A DNA stretch of 64,000 bases from Aestuariibacter sp. (GCA_017794925.1 CP051238.1:3613328-3677327), one strand, 5' to 3'; positions 45,023-55,755 are shown, counted from the stretch's first letter. Numbers and translations are program-made. The notes: a model not told the origin generated them from the letters alone.

Positions 45023-46051
45023 TTATTCCGGCTCGTTTGCTATGGATGTTTGCCGCATTTGCAGTGGGGTCTGATTAAACCACCGGTTAAATGCCCGGGA
45101 AAAATTACCCGTATGCTGAAACCCAAGCCGATAACTGATTTCGCCAAACGGTAAATTACCCGCCCTGACCCACTGTTTCGCCTGCTTTTTTCGTAATGCA
45201 TCCAGCACTAGTTTAAACGACGTTTGTTTTTCTGACAGCCTGCGTTGCAGCGTACGTAAGCTGAGTCCCAGTTCATCAGCTGCTCGCTGTGCCGAAAGCT
45301 GTCCTAACGGCAAGTGACTCAAAAACAGTGACTCTAACCGGGCCCTCAAGTCCGCCCTGTCCAATCTGGCGACATAATCGGCCACCAGCAGATCGTTTTG
45401 AATAGCTAACTCAGGACTGGCAGTAAGTAACGGCTTGCACATAGCCTCACTGGGGAAAATAATACGATCTGCTGTCGCATTAAAGTACACCGTGCATTTA
45501 AACAAACGTTGCCAGGGTGTGATGTCATCTGGAATGGGGCGACTCAGCCATACTTGTTCAGGTCTGAAATCAGGACGGTATATATGTCTGGCCGTCAGCA
45601 CACAGGTACCAATGAAAGCGTCCGTCTCAGCAGCACACCAATCGGGAACACCGGCATCACGCTGCATTGTAATTTCAACGTTATCGCCGTCATTGTGAAT
45701 GCTGAGATCGCCGTAATCCGCAAACATCCGAAAATTGTCAGATAATCTGACAAACCCTTCTCGCATGGTATTACTTGCCCAAATAGCAAAGCCAAGCGCG
45801 TGCCACGACGTCGGCCTGACAAAACTGGCTACCGTTAAACCCAGTGCAGGGTCCTTGGTCAGATTACCTGCCAGTCGCCATAATCGATTGAGTTTAGTCA
45901 GTTCACATCGAGCCTCCGGCAGTGCAATCTGTGCTGGCTCAATACCTACGCGCTTTAATAATGCTGTACCGTCGATACCATAGGCATCGAGTGCCCGGCT
46001 AATGACCAGTGGCCAACTGCCAATCACACTGAAACCTGATTCTGTCATCAT
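45023..46051 (-). CDS. AraC-family regulator with Arabinose_bd N-terminal domain
   Basis: This 342-residue regulator has an N-terminal ligand domain of the type fused to AraC HTHs in OruR/ArgR-like proteins (residues 1-210) and a C-terminal double HTH (RAADELGLSLRTLQRRLSEK, GEISYRLGFQHTGNFSRAFN). It is divergent from the acyl-CoA ligase gene, which is probably its target. Two adjacent Met codons make the start 46051 or 46048. Confidence 0.85.
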   Translation of the reverse strand: MMTESGFSVIGSWPLVISRALDAYGIDGTALLKRVGIEPAQIALPEARCELTKLNRLWRLAGNLTKDPALGLTVASFVRPTSWHALGFAIWASNTMREGFVRLSDNFRMFADYGDLSIHNDGDNVEITMQRDAGVPDWCAAETDAFIGTCVLTARHIYRPDFRPEQVWLSRPIPDDITPWQRLFKCTVYFNATADRIIFPSEAMCKPLLTASPELAIQNDLLVADYVARLDRADLRARLESLFLSHLPLGQLSAQRAADELGLSLRTLQRRLSEKQTSFKLVLDALRKKQAKQWVRAGNLPFGEISYRLGFQHTGNFSRAFNRWFNQTPLQMRQTSIANEPE

Positions 46052-46241
46052 AACTAATTGTTTTATATTTTATTTATTCAATAGCAGTGCAGCCAACACT
46101 GGAATCCAGAGCCCTTATTTATCTTTACACGCCAATTAATAATCTTAGTGCGCCACACAATTGCCATACTACACTTTATTAACAACAATGAAACATCTCA
46201 TTACCTTTTTTACTATGCAGCCAATAACAACGGAGATGTGT

Positions 46242-47897
46242 ATGCCAACAAAAATTTTAAGCGGTGCCGATAACGCAACGTCTTTCCCTTTACTTATTAA
46301 ACATATTTTTGCTTCGGCAGGCAGGTTTGAACCAGACAATCAAATTATCTATCGGGGAGAGCAACACTTCAGCTATACCGATTTCACCCGACGAGTACAG
46401 CAACTGGCGAACGCATTAAAAGCAGCGGGCGTAAAAGAAGGAGATACCGTTGCCGTGATGGACTGGGACAGCCACCGTTATCTGGAGTGCTACTTTGCCG
46501 TGCCTATGCTTGGGGCGGTACTGCACCACGTCAATATCCGCCTTTCGCCGGAACAAGTGGCTTATACAATGAATCATGCAGAAGATGCACTGGTACTGGT
46601 TCACGACGACTTTATGCCACTGGCGGATCAATTAGCACCTCATCTTGTAACAGTACAAGGGTATATTCGCCTGACAGACGATACCAACACCACGTCTCCG
46701 GCTACACAAAATATTGAACCCATTGGCGAATATGAAGCACTCATTGCAGCAAACAGTGATGTCTGTGTATTCCCGGATTTTGACGAAAACAGCATTGCTA
46801 CGACCTTTTACACCACAGGAACGACCGGCAACCCTAAAGGCGTGTATTTCAGCCACCGACAGTTGGTATTACACACGATGAACCTGGTGGGTATGTTGGG
46901 CAGCTATGAAGGACTGCCATTACTTCGCTCAAATTCAGTTTATATGCCAATTACCCCTATGTTTCATGTTCATGCCTGGGGTGTGCCTTATGCCGCGGTA
47001 ATGTTGAATGCAACACAAATTTATCCGGGACGATATGAGCCAAATATGCTGGTTGATTTAATTCAGCGTTACCACGTGGATTTTTCACATTGTGTCCCGA
47101 CCATTCTGCAAATGCTGCTTGGCTGTGAAAAAGGCCAGCAAGCGCGTTTCGACAACTGGAAAATACTGATCGGCGGCAGTGCACTGCCCATAGGTCTCGC
47201 ACAAGCAGCCGCAGACAAGGGCGCAGATATATATTCCGCGTATGGCATGTCTGAAACCTGCCCCCTTCTTACCGTTACGCACTTAAACAAGGCCCAACGT
47301 GCGTTACCTGCAAATGAGCAATTAGCCTATCGAATACTGACCGGCGTACCCTCAAATATGGTAGACCTGTCAATTTCAGAACCAGATGGCAGCGCGGTAG
47401 CACACGATGGCGACGCCGTAGGAGAAATTACCGTTCAAACCCCGTGGCTTACTCAAGGTTACTTTAAGGAAGAAGAAAAGCAGGAAGAATTGTGGGAGGG
47501 AGGACGCTTACATACCGGTGATGTGGCCAGTATCCGTCCCGACGGATTTGTCGAAATAAAAGACCGCATCAAAGACGTTATCAAGACCGGCGGTGAATGG
47601 CTGTCATCTATCGAACTGGAAAACCTAATAAGTCAGCACCCAGAGGTCGCTGCCGTTGCGGTTGTCGGTATTGCTGACAAGAAGTGGGGCGAACGTCCAT
47701 TCGCGATGATTGTGCCGAAATCACAAAACCTGACCGGTGAAGCCATCCAGCATCATCTTTCCCAGTTTGTGAAATCAGGTCGCATATCAAAATGGGCCGT
47801 GCCGGAGAGATTCGCCATGGTCGACGATATTCCCAAAACCTCAGTGGGTAAGATCAATAAAAAGGAAATCAGAGCCAGTTTATCAGGTAACGATTAG
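46242..47897 (+). CDS. Medium/long-chain acyl-CoA ligase, AlkK-like
   Basis: This 551-residue enzyme (ATG 46242, ACGGAG site; upstream ATGs are less supported) activates fatty acids to acyl-CoA with ATP. It has the ANL P-loop FYTTGTTGNPKGV, the A5 motif YSAYGMSETCP, the A8 hinge GEWLSSIELENL after DRIKDVIKTG, and the catalytic Lys in SVGKINKKEIR. Length and helix pattern match AlkK. It faces the AraC regulator, which suggests fatty-acid or alkane-responsive control. Confidence 0.9.
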   Translation: MPTKILSGADNATSFPLLIKHIFASAGRFEPDNQIIYRGEQHFSYTDFTRRVQQLANALKAAGVKEGDTVAVMDWDSHRYLECYFAVPMLGAVLHHVNIRLSPEQVAYTMNHAEDALVLVHDDFMPLADQLAPHLVTVQGYIRLTDDTNTTSPATQNIEPIGEYEALIAANSDVCVFPDFDENSIATTFYTTGTTGNPKGVYFSHRQLVLHTMNLVGMLGSYEGLPLLRSNSVYMPITPMFHVHAWGVPYAAVMLNATQIYPGRYEPNMLVDLIQRYHVDFSHCVPTILQMLLGCEKGQQARFDNWKILIGGSALPIGLAQAAADKGADIYSAYGMSETCPLLTVTHLNKAQRALPANEQLAYRILTGVPSNMVDLSISEPDGSAVAHDGDAVGEITVQTPWLTQGYFKEEEKQEELWEGGRLHTGDVASIRPDGFVEIKDRIKDVIKTGGEWLSSIELENLISQHPEVAAVAVVGIADKKWGERPFAMIVPKSQNLTGEAIQHHLSQFVKSGRISKWAVPERFAMVDDIPKTSVGKINKKEIRASLSGND

Positions 47898-47954
47898 TTG
47901 TTTATTCAGGATGTGTCGCAGACCAGGTTCATACCTGGTCTGTTCATGCAGGTT

Positions 47955-48821
47955 CTAGTTTTTATAACCCGGTGCAATGGCCAGGTTCTCAACATTATTG
48001 AGGGTAAAGCGATTCTGTAACCACAATTGATACTCCGCGCCTTTGAGCGTTGCACGCTCAGTACAATCAACGTTCCACCGTCGTAACAGGTAACCCGCCA
48101 TAGCAGCACGCACATTAATTAGCAACTGGCTGTTTTCCATGCCGTAGTCCATTTCGATGGCCGTGGGAAATGACACATTTTTGGGATGCGGCACCAATTG
48201 CAATGGCAGCACGCGTTGCCATTCGGTATCGTGCTCTGCCCGTTCGTGACTATCAGGGGTGGATTTAATCGTGACTTTACTAATACGTGTTAAAACGAAA
48301 TCGCGAAAACTGTTGCTTTTGCGGTCGTAAGCACGCACATGCCAGCGCAAGCCGTTATCAACAATACTGTGCGGCACTAACTCTCGTGCATTAGAACCAC
48401 TGCTTAATGACGTATAGATAATACTTACCGCTTTGTTATTCAGCATGGCCTGAACCAGTCTGGCTACAATAAAAATATCAGGAATATTCAGGCTGGATGG
48501 GGCTTCAACCGGGAAATGCATATCACCAATAGCATCAAAGCCATCGGATATATTATTTGCCAGTTTGGTTAGTGTGCGTTGCGCGTCATGCTCGAATAAA
48601 GGCTTAAACTGCGCAGTCTGATAATAACGCTTGCCACTGGAATCATAGCTTAAGTTCTCTGGCGCTAAGTCCTTATACAGGTTGAAATCGCGCGAACCGG
48701 CTGATAACCCTACTTCAAAGCGGTTGATGAGATCCTGACGGTAAATAGCACCTTTGAACAACAGGCAGAAATCGATGTACGCCAATCGCTGACGTTGCGC
48801 AAAACTAATACTGTCCAGCAT
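47955..48821 (-). CDS. WYL-domain transcriptional regulator, BrxR/CapW-like
   Basis: This 288-residue protein has an N-terminal winged helix (QRLAYIDFCLLFKGAIYRQD), a central WYL domain (VSIIYTSLSSGSNARELVPH, LRWHVRAYDRKS) and a C-terminal WCX-like extension. That three-part order and the HVRAYDRKSNSFRDF segment recall BrxR/CapW regulators that control phage-defence loci. No BREX, CBASS or other defence genes are adjacent: the neighbours are a glycine-zipper protein and an acyl-CoA ligase. A 7-bp inverted repeat (GCTAGTG/CACTAGC, about 48852 and 48907) flanks its promoter region. Confidence 0.75.
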   Translation of the reverse strand: MLDSISFAQRQRLAYIDFCLLFKGAIYRQDLINRFEVGLSAGSRDFNLYKDLAPENLSYDSSGKRYYQTAQFKPLFEHDAQRTLTKLANNISDGFDAIGDMHFPVEAPSSLNIPDIFIVARLVQAMLNNKAVSIIYTSLSSGSNARELVPHSIVDNGLRWHVRAYDRKSNSFRDFVLTRISKVTIKSTPDSHERAEHDTEWQRVLPLQLVPHPKNVSFPTAIEMDYGMENSQLLINVRAAMAGYLLRRWNVDCTERATLKGAEYQLWLQNRFTLNNVENLAIAPGYKN

Positions 48822-48942
48822 CTTCCCTAAGCCAAAAATAATACAATTCTGCTAGTGTGGTTTATTTTAATTCGGGTGTAAAGACACAATCGACGAAGTG
48901 CAGACCACTAGCTAATATACTTTATCAGGACTCGTGACCCTT

Positions 48943-49107
48943 TTACCTGGACTTTTTATTTTTAGCCGCAGTGAAAAAAGCCGCGCCAAGTGCCACGCCA
49001 ACACCGATGCCCAGAGCGACATTATCTAACGCAACACTCAGTGCCACGCCAATAGCAATGGCAGCTCCAATACCAGCGGTTGCGTTATTCCTATTTTTTG
49101 AGTCCAT
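48943..49107 (-). CDS. Small glycine-zipper membrane protein
   Basis: A 54-residue ORF (ATG 49107, AAGGAA site) starts MDSKNRNNATAGIGAAIAIG and contains two membrane-length segments of Gly/Ala/Val repeats (GIGAAIAIGVALSVAL and GIGVGVALGAAFF) with a basic tail (AAKNKKSR). Small proteins of this composition are common in bacteria and often form helical hairpins. Function is unknown. Confidence 0.6.
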   Translation of the reverse strand: MDSKNRNNATAGIGAAIAIGVALSVALDNVALGIGVGVALGAAFFTAAKNKKSR

Positions 49108-49377
49108 TTTTACTATTCCTTATTTTTGCGACACGGCCTATTGCGGCTAACGCAAGTTAACCTAACGCGCTCAACACTAGCATGCAAAATTGGATAGATT
49201 CAAATTATCCGTGTTCCTGGTGCTTTAACGACAAATACAGAAATTCGGCGAAAGTTTAGCCAGCCACCCTTTACTCTTCGCGCCTTAACCTTTATATTGC
49301 GCGCCGTGCACGAGTCCCCTCGCCTGCGTATTACAGCAACAAACACCAATCTATTTATCAAGTCCGGAAGTACAGTT

Positions 49378-50976
49378 TTGATTACCACTGCCAACATCAC
49401 TATGCAATTTGGCTCAGCGCCATTATTTGAAAATATATCTGCCAAGTTTGGCAACGGCAATCGCTATGGCCTGATTGGCGCAAATGGCTGTGGTAAATCC
49501 ACATTCATGAAAATTCTAAGCGGTAAACTTACCCCCACCGCAGGTAATGTATCGCTGGCACCGGGCACCAAACTGGGGATCCTGAATCAGGACCAGTTTG
49601 CCTTTGAAGAGATGAGCGTAGTCGATGCAGTGATCATGGGCGACCGGGAGTTGTGGGAAGTAAAACAACGCCGCGACGAAATCTATGCGAAAGCGGATAT
49701 GACCGAAGAAGAAGGCATGGAAGTAGCCGATTTGGAAGTCCAGTTTGCCGAGATGGACGGTTACACGGCAGAATCTCGTGCTGGCGATATATTAATTGCG
49801 GCCGGCATTGAGGAAAGTTACCACTTTGGCCTGATGCGTGAAGTCGCCCCAGGCCGAAAAGTACGAGTGTTACTGGCACAGGCGCTGTTTGCAGACCCGG
49901 ACGTATTGTTGTTGGATGAACCAACCAACAACCTGGATATATATACTATCCATTGGTTGGCGGAAGAACTGAATAAACGCAAATCCACCATGATCATTAT
50001 TTCGCACGATCGTCACTTCCTGAACTCAGTATGTACGCACATGGCCGACATCGATTACGGCGAACTGCGTATTTATCCCGGCAATTACGACGCGTTTGTA
50101 GAAGCAGCCGCTTTGGTTCAAGAACAGCTTCATCATGAAAACGCAAAAAAGAGTGCAGAAATTGAAGAGCTTCAAAGCTTTGTGGCACGCTTTTCCGCTA
50201 ACGCTTCTAAAGCGAAGCAAGCAACATCCCGCGCAAAACGCCTGGAGAAGATTGAACTGGCTGACATAAAAGCATCCAGCCGACGTAAACCTTACATCCA
50301 GTTTAAACAGCATAAAAAATTGCACCGCCTGGCTATCACCTTGGAAGACCTGGGCCATAGCTACACCGATACACCGTTATTCAGCGGCGCAAACCTGTTG
50401 CTGGAAGCGGGTTCAAAGCTGGCTATTATTGGTGAAAACGGCGCAGGAAAAACGACCCTGTTAAAATGCCTGTTAAATGACGAAACCGCCAAAGAGGGTA
50501 CCGTAAAATGGGCCGAAAATGCAGCGGTTGGCTATGTGCCGCAAGACAGTTCAAAAGACTTTGCCAACGACATGACCATGTTTGAATGGATGTCTCAATG
50601 GCGCCAGCCAAAACACGACGATCTGCAGGTAAAAGCCATGTTAGGCCGTTTGTTGTTTGGTTCTGATGACTTCAACAAAAAGGTCAGCGTGTGTTCCGGT
50701 GGTGAGAAGAACCGCTTGCTGTTCGGTAAAATCATGCTGCAGGATATTAACGTACTGGTGATGGATGAGCCGACTAACCACCTTGATATGGAGTCAATTG
50801 AGGCGCTGAATATTGCATTGTTAGCATTCGAAGGCACCGTTATTTTTGTGAGTCACGACCGGGAATTTGTCAGTTCACTGGCTACACAGGTAATTGAAAT
50901 AAAAGACCAAAAGCTCACCCATTTCGATGGTACGTATGAAGAGTTCGAGGCGCATTTAAGTGCTATGCACAGTTAA
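49378..50976 (+). CDS. ybiT: ABC-F ATPase YbiT
   Basis: This 532-residue protein has two ABC domains in one chain and no membrane part. The TTG at 49378 (behind GGAAG) gives the same N-terminus as E. coli YbiT ([12 protein letters not shown]), so the longer frame is not used. Walker A motifs are GANGCGKST and GENGAGKTT. The first ABC signature is degenerate (VAPGRKVR for LSGGE), the second is CSGGEKNR. Both Walker B motifs read DEPTN-LD. ABC-F proteins act on ribosomes and modulate translation. Confidence 0.94.
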   Translation: MITTANITMQFGSAPLFENISAKFGNGNRYGLIGANGCGKSTFMKILSGKLTPTAGNVSLAPGTKLGILNQDQFAFEEMSVVDAVIMGDRELWEVKQRRDEIYAKADMTEEEGMEVADLEVQFAEMDGYTAESRAGDILIAAGIEESYHFGLMREVAPGRKVRVLLAQALFADPDVLLLDEPTNNLDIYTIHWLAEELNKRKSTMIIISHDRHFLNSVCTHMADIDYGELRIYPGNYDAFVEAAALVQEQLHHENAKKSAEIEELQSFVARFSANASKAKQATSRAKRLEKIELADIKASSRRKPYIQFKQHKKLHRLAITLEDLGHSYTDTPLFSGANLLLEAGSKLAIIGENGAGKTTLLKCLLNDETAKEGTVKWAENAAVGYVPQDSSKDFANDMTMFEWMSQWRQPKHDDLQVKAMLGRLLFGSDDFNKKVSVCSGGEKNRLLFGKIMLQDINVLVMDEPTNHLDMESIEALNIALLAFEGTVIFVSHDREFVSSLATQVIEIKDQKLTHFDGTYEEFEAHLSAMHS

Positions 50977-51003
50977 TTGTCAACTAACAAATACAATCTG
51001 CAA

Positions 51004-51028
51004 AGAGCGCCACAAGGCGCTCTTTTTT
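51004..51028 (+). terminator. Rho-independent terminator after ybiT
   Basis: AGAGCGCC-ACAA-GGCGCTCT (51004-51023) is followed by a T run (51023-51028). Confidence 0.93.
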
Positions 51029-51148
51029 ATTCGCATGTCAAACCTGTACATTGTAAAACGACACTTGAGCCCAACAAAAACCTGTTTGCAAGATTTAGCT
51101 GATTAGATTAAAAATAATACAAACTGACTTACTTTGTATGTTGTAGGG

Positions 51149-52024
51149 ATGAAAAACACCAAAGCGTTACAGGCATTTGTAACCGTTGTGAAATACGGTA
51201 GTTTTAACGCGGGCGCCGAACGCCTGAGCTGTTCAGCAACATCGGTAAGTCGGTTGGTAAAGGAATTTGAACAATACATTGGCCAACCGCTATTACTCCG
51301 AACCACCCGAAACGTCGCCCTGAATGATGCGGGCAAACGCTTGTTCCCACAATGTGAAGCTATCATAGAGTCAATAAGTACACTCAATGAAATGGCACAA
51401 CTGCCGCTTGAAAATGTTGAGGGTGAGCTTCGGGTAGCCTGTACAACCACGTTTGCTCAAAAGCGATTGATTCCATTACTTCCCGACTTTGTTGAGCAAT
51501 ACCCAAAACTGACCATCCATTGGCTGCTTAGCGATGATCGCATCGATTTATCGGCACAAGGAGCGGATATTTCGATTCGCGTAACACGTCTTGACGATTC
51601 ATCTATGGTTGCCCGTCACCTGGCTAACTGTGAGATCTGGTTGGTTGCGGCCCCGTCACTACTCAAGAAGTTCGGCATGCCAACACAGTTAAGCGATATT
51701 GCAACTATGCCCTGCGCTATTTGTACTGTTCCCCGCTTTAAGAATTATTGGCCACTGCAACCCGAACAACACGTACAAGGCCCGGTGTGGACTGACTGTG
51801 GAGATGCGTCGCGTGAGGTGGCCGTTGCGGGTCTGGGCGTTGCCTTTTTGCCCGATTATATGGTTGAAGATGCCGTTAACAGTGGGCAGTTAGTCAGGCT
51901 CTTCCCCGATCAGGCCATTCTAACGTTTGACATTGCGCTGCTGTTCCCAGGCAAGTCACAAATATCGCCGGCTGCCCGGGCGTTCGGCGACTTCTTAATC
52001 AGTCGATTTTCCATACAAAAATAA
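51149..52024 (+). CDS. LysR-family regulator
   Basis: This 291-residue regulator of standard LysR length has one N-terminal HTH (GSFNAGAERLSCSATSVSRL) followed by LLLRTTRNVALNDAG and a substrate-binding domain. The ATG 51149 is preferred over the in-frame TTG at 51134 because it begins MKNTKALQAF, typical of LysR N-termini. A GGG just before the ATG is a poor ribosome-binding site. No neighbouring gene suggests a target. Confidence 0.88.
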   Translation: MKNTKALQAFVTVVKYGSFNAGAERLSCSATSVSRLVKEFEQYIGQPLLLRTTRNVALNDAGKRLFPQCEAIIESISTLNEMAQLPLENVEGELRVACTTTFAQKRLIPLLPDFVEQYPKLTIHWLLSDDRIDLSAQGADISIRVTRLDDSSMVARHLANCEIWLVAAPSLLKKFGMPTQLSDIATMPCAICTVPRFKNYWPLQPEQHVQGPVWTDCGDASREVAVAGLGVAFLPDYMVEDAVNSGQLVRLFPDQAILTFDIALLFPGKSQISPAARAFGDFLISRFSIQK

Positions 52025-52025
52025 C

Positions 52026-52049
52026 AAAGCCGGGTATTCACCCGGCTTT
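52026..52049. terminator. Terminator between convergent genes
   Basis: AAAGCCGGGT-ATTC-ACCCGGCTTT is a 10-bp stem with A and T ends serving both directions. Confidence 0.85.
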
Positions 52050-52067
52050 AACTCATACTGCACATTT

Positions 52068-54539
52068 CTAATTGGGCAGATAGCCTGCAATATTCACACG
52101 CCCCATGTTGTGGAACCGGGATGTTTGTTGAATTTGCTGCTGCACCTGCTTATCGTCGGATTCCGACACGTAGTACTGAACGGCAGGGATATCACTTAAC
52201 AGTTCATCCATCATGGTATACAGATGGTCATACATAAAGGCTTTTAGCCCCCGTTCAATGACCCTTTCACACGCGCCATAGTCAGCGGTACCACGTTCAT
52301 GTTTAAATTTGGCACAGCTCGGGCTGTTAAAGCGGATAATATCCATTGACATTTTGTTAACCAGATCGGCAATCAACGTAGGTTCAAGATACGGGACTTG
52401 AAAGGCTTCATCGTGGAACAAATCAAACTCTTCTTCAAACACGCCCAGCGATAGCTCAATAAAGGTTTCGCCGATAACCGTCTCTCCGTTTGGTAGTACT
52501 TCATTGGGTGCTTTCACCACCACGCGGACACCTTCCATGATAAAACTGTTAGGTGAGCCAACCAATGGTACTAAATCAACGGGATTGGGATCTTCAACCT
52601 GATAGAAAAACGGGTTTAAATTGCGATACATGCCAATTTCCACCGTTTGCCCTTTCAAATAATCGAGGCCGGGATGAATCTCGGTTAACACACTGCCATC
52701 GAAGGTTTGCGTGCTGTCACCAAATTCCTTGGTCCCCAACTGAGCTTCGGTAAACGTGAACGTTTTATTTAAAATAAACGACTGACCTTTCGCGTACATC
52801 AAGTGATTTAGCCATGTTGAGGTATATCCGTGATTCGACGACACCGTATTACCGTAATTGTCCAACGAATAGAATAAGTCGCTGTACATTGGCGTACCCT
52901 GCACCACGTATCTTGACACCGGTACCCCGCGGCTTTCCGTTACCAATGGCGTAAAAGTCGAACCATATTGTATTGTCAGACCGGATTCTGGCGCTGTTTT
53001 GATTCTTTCAAAGGTGTGATGCATCTCTATGCCCGTGCTTTTTATATCCACCAGTTCCAGAGGTTGCAAAGCACGTTCAAGGGTTTCTGCCAGCATGGTA
53101 TCGGGTGAGTTCGCGTTAAAGGTGTCGTTGACCGCCTTTTCCATTTTGGGCGAAAAGTGACGTACGATATCTTTGGCGGTCTGGTTCAGGAACGTTTCAG
53201 CACATGCGCCAACACTGGCGTTTTCAGTAGGCTGAACCAACTTTAATACGCCCAGCGTTGCATCGTCCACTTCAATTTGCGAGGTATCATTTGTGGGAGA
53301 GAAGATCCCATAAACCGGTGATACACCGCGGCGCGCAGTGGAATCCACTGTATTGGCGGTAATCGATGTATGACAAACAGCAAATTCGCTTAACCAGTCC
53401 CGATCATCAACCTGAGACTGCGGGATATCCGCCCTGGGCCGTCCTATACAACGATTTTCATTACGCCACTCAATACTCATGTCCTGCAAATGAATATCAA
53501 CATCGCCGCGAAAGTCGTGCAATTCAACATCGGCCCGAATAAGTCCTTCGTTCTTAGAAGCACTGGCAAGCGCGGATAATTCAATATCATGCGTATTGCC
53601 AATCGCGCCGCTTACGGGTTCCCCCTCCATCGTATTCACACACAATTTAAAATGTTTGGGAAGCGGGGGCTTTTTCACACACGAACGATTACACACTGCA
53701 GCTGCGGCGCCACTTGCCCTGCACCCTTCAAACGCAGCGTACGTTGCTGACGCAATGGCGAAGGCTTCGGCATACGCCGGAAACTCCAGAATATTTGAAA
53801 ACCGATTGTCGTCGAGCTTATCCAGCTCTATACACGCTTCTAACTCTGTACGAGTGGTCGTTGGAATTGCCTGAACGGCCTCGTCCAGCTCATTGGTAAA
53901 GTAGGCATGACTAGGTACGGGAAATGTTTCAGATACATTGTGTTCAAGTCCCGTTGGATTACCCTCACCGTCACCACCAATACCAAACCCAGTGAGCTGA
54001 TAATTGAGGCCATCATTAATTGACGGCACGCCGGTAAAGCCCGTCAGGTTATCTTGCGTAGTTTCTACCACAACCACTTTTTCACGCGCAATAACAATGC
54101 CGGTGTCCATATGAATCAATTCTGCGGTGATATTTGCCAGCGGATATTGCTTGGTAAGATTGAGTGGGTATTCCAGAAACGCTCCTGCTTCGCCGTAAGG
54201 GTCAGATGGGTCACCGGAGGGAATAAACACGGTATAAGCCGTGCCAGGATCCAAAAAGGTAACGTCGTAACCATTAACATAGACAATCAGATTTTCGGCC
54301 AGTAAATCATCATGAACATCTTTAAACTCTATACCTACTGCCAGAGTACTACTGGCCTGATCATACAATGCGTGATTGTCGTGAATTGACATTGTTGAGC
54401 CTAGCAGGGGAAAACGCCCGTAAGCGCCTTCAGACAAGGCTATTATCTCTTCATCTGTCAGCGCGGCATTCACGCTGCCGGTAAATGCGAAAACGACTAT
54501 CCAAAACGCACTTACTAATTTCGTTGTAATTTTGCACAT
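52068..54539 (-). CDS. Large secreted protein of unknown family
   Basis: This 823-residue protein has a signal peptide (cleavage after VNA) and AAGGAG before its ATG. The mature chain is acidic and has several Cys clusters (ELEAC, EGCRAS, CNRSC, RCIGRP, VCHTS), so disulfides outside the cytoplasm are likely. The C-terminal third has alternating beta-like segments (GLTIQYGSTFTPL, GVFEEEFDLFHDEA) and ends in a Gln-rich stretch (DDKQVQQQIQQTS). I do not recognise any domain. It is a single gene, convergent with the LysR gene. Confidence 0.6.
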   Translation of the reverse strand: MCKITTKLVSAFWIVVFAFTGSVNAALTDEEIIALSEGAYGRFPLLGSTMSIHDNHALYDQASSTLAVGIEFKDVHDDLLAENLIVYVNGYDVTFLDPGTAYTVFIPSGDPSDPYGEAGAFLEYPLNLTKQYPLANITAELIHMDTGIVIAREKVVVVETTQDNLTGFTGVPSINDGLNYQLTGFGIGGDGEGNPTGLEHNVSETFPVPSHAYFTNELDEAVQAIPTTTRTELEACIELDKLDDNRFSNILEFPAYAEAFAIASATYAAFEGCRASGAAAAVCNRSCVKKPPLPKHFKLCVNTMEGEPVSGAIGNTHDIELSALASASKNEGLIRADVELHDFRGDVDIHLQDMSIEWRNENRCIGRPRADIPQSQVDDRDWLSEFAVCHTSITANTVDSTARRGVSPVYGIFSPTNDTSQIEVDDATLGVLKLVQPTENASVGACAETFLNQTAKDIVRHFSPKMEKAVNDTFNANSPDTMLAETLERALQPLELVDIKSTGIEMHHTFERIKTAPESGLTIQYGSTFTPLVTESRGVPVSRYVVQGTPMYSDLFYSLDNYGNTVSSNHGYTSTWLNHLMYAKGQSFILNKTFTFTEAQLGTKEFGDSTQTFDGSVLTEIHPGLDYLKGQTVEIGMYRNLNPFFYQVEDPNPVDLVPLVGSPNSFIMEGVRVVVKAPNEVLPNGETVIGETFIELSLGVFEEEFDLFHDEAFQVPYLEPTLIADLVNKMSMDIIRFNSPSCAKFKHERGTADYGACERVIERGLKAFMYDHLYTMMDELLSDIPAVQYYVSESDDKQVQQQIQQTSRFHNMGRVNIAGYLPN

Positions 54540-54912
54540 AACACTCTCCTTATTCTTATGAAAATAAGTGTAGTGAAGGTATGTTCACAAAATAATCGAT
54601 AGTTTCGACATGCTTTATGTTGTAAAACGGGATAATCTGTAGCAGCAACGAGGAATATTGCACCTCAAGCTTATGGCCTACGGAAAACCGCGTGGTGAGC
54701 TTTATTATTTATTAACCATTATTTTTGGGTTTATACGCTATAGTTAATGAAAGTATTGTGGTTGTTGAACGTGTAATAGCTTGATCATCATTCATCACCT
54801 TGCCGTTCATCCTTGCCATTTCTTTTATTCAAACGTGACCAGATTTTGTCCCAACAATCTCAACGGTAAACGCGGAAAGTAACAAAACCCTAAAAACAAA
54901 ATGAAGTGAATT
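54540..54912. other. 373-nt divergent intergenic region
   Basis: Lies between the unknown secreted protein gene and the HDOD gene. It holds short AT-rich tracts and no ORF of note; a clear promoter was not identified by eye. Confidence 0.4.
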
Positions 54913-55755
54913 ATGAACGTAGCAGACATAGTGCAGCAGGCAGAATCCGTATTTGTGCTACCTGACTCAGTGACTCAGTTAAAAGCGTGTATCGAAGACC
55001 CTACATCCAGTGTGGGCGATGTCGCAGACATTATTGCGTTCGACCCATCACTCACCTCCCAGCTTCTTAAAATTGCCAACAGCGCTATCTACCAGTTCCC
55101 GCAACCAATCGATACCATTACCAAAGCCATACAGGTCATTGGCACAAAAGCCACTTATGACATAGTGCTGTCTTATGGTGTATCTCATACATTTAAAGAG
55201 ATCGATGCTTCCGTGATCGACATGAATCGCTTCTGGGAGCAATGTGTAAGTTGTGCATTGTTAAGCAAGCACCTCGCAGAATTAAAGCGTATTCGGGGTT
55301 CAGAAAAACTATTCGTAGCCGGCCTGCTCCATAACGTTGGTGAATTGGTTATGGTTAAACTGTACCCGGAGAAAGCCAGACAGTGCGCTATGTTAACCCT
55401 ACGTGACACACCGGCAGCATTGCAGCGTAAACACCTGGGTTTTACCTATGCGACATTATCTGCTGCATTAATCGAGCACTGGGGGTTACCAGAAAGCATT
55501 TCTACCCCCATTTCGCATATTCATGATGATGCCGACAGTCAGGACATATCGTGCCAGATCATCAAGTTAAGTTATGCACTGTCACTCGACAATGTAAACG
55601 CCGATATTTACGCAGAGCAATCCCATGTCTCGAGTGAGTTAGTCGCAAAATTAGGTCTAAACGATGACGACATGGCAGCTGCGCTGGAAGAGACCAGTTT
55701 TCAGGTGTTAAGTGTTATTCACTTATTTAACCCCAACGCATCTAATGTCTTCTAG
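54913..55755 (+). CDS. HDOD-domain signalling protein
   Basis: This 280-residue protein consists mostly of an HDOD domain: VSVFVLPDSV-like start, DPSLTSQLLKIANSAIYQFPQP, AIQVIGTKATYDIVLSYGV, a central FVAGLLHNVGELV and IEHWGLPESISTPISHIHD. HDOD proteins are regulatory relatives of HD phosphohydrolases that often act in cyclic-di-GMP or other signalling. No other domain follows. It is a single gene with a terminator at 55790-55813. Confidence 0.88.
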   Translation: MNVADIVQQAESVFVLPDSVTQLKACIEDPTSSVGDVADIIAFDPSLTSQLLKIANSAIYQFPQPIDTITKAIQVIGTKATYDIVLSYGVSHTFKEIDASVIDMNRFWEQCVSCALLSKHLAELKRIRGSEKLFVAGLLHNVGELVMVKLYPEKARQCAMLTLRDTPAALQRKHLGFTYATLSAALIEHWGLPESISTPISHIHDDADSQDISCQIIKLSYALSLDNVNADIYAEQSHVSSELVAKLGLNDDDMAAALEETSFQVLSVIHLFNPNASNVF

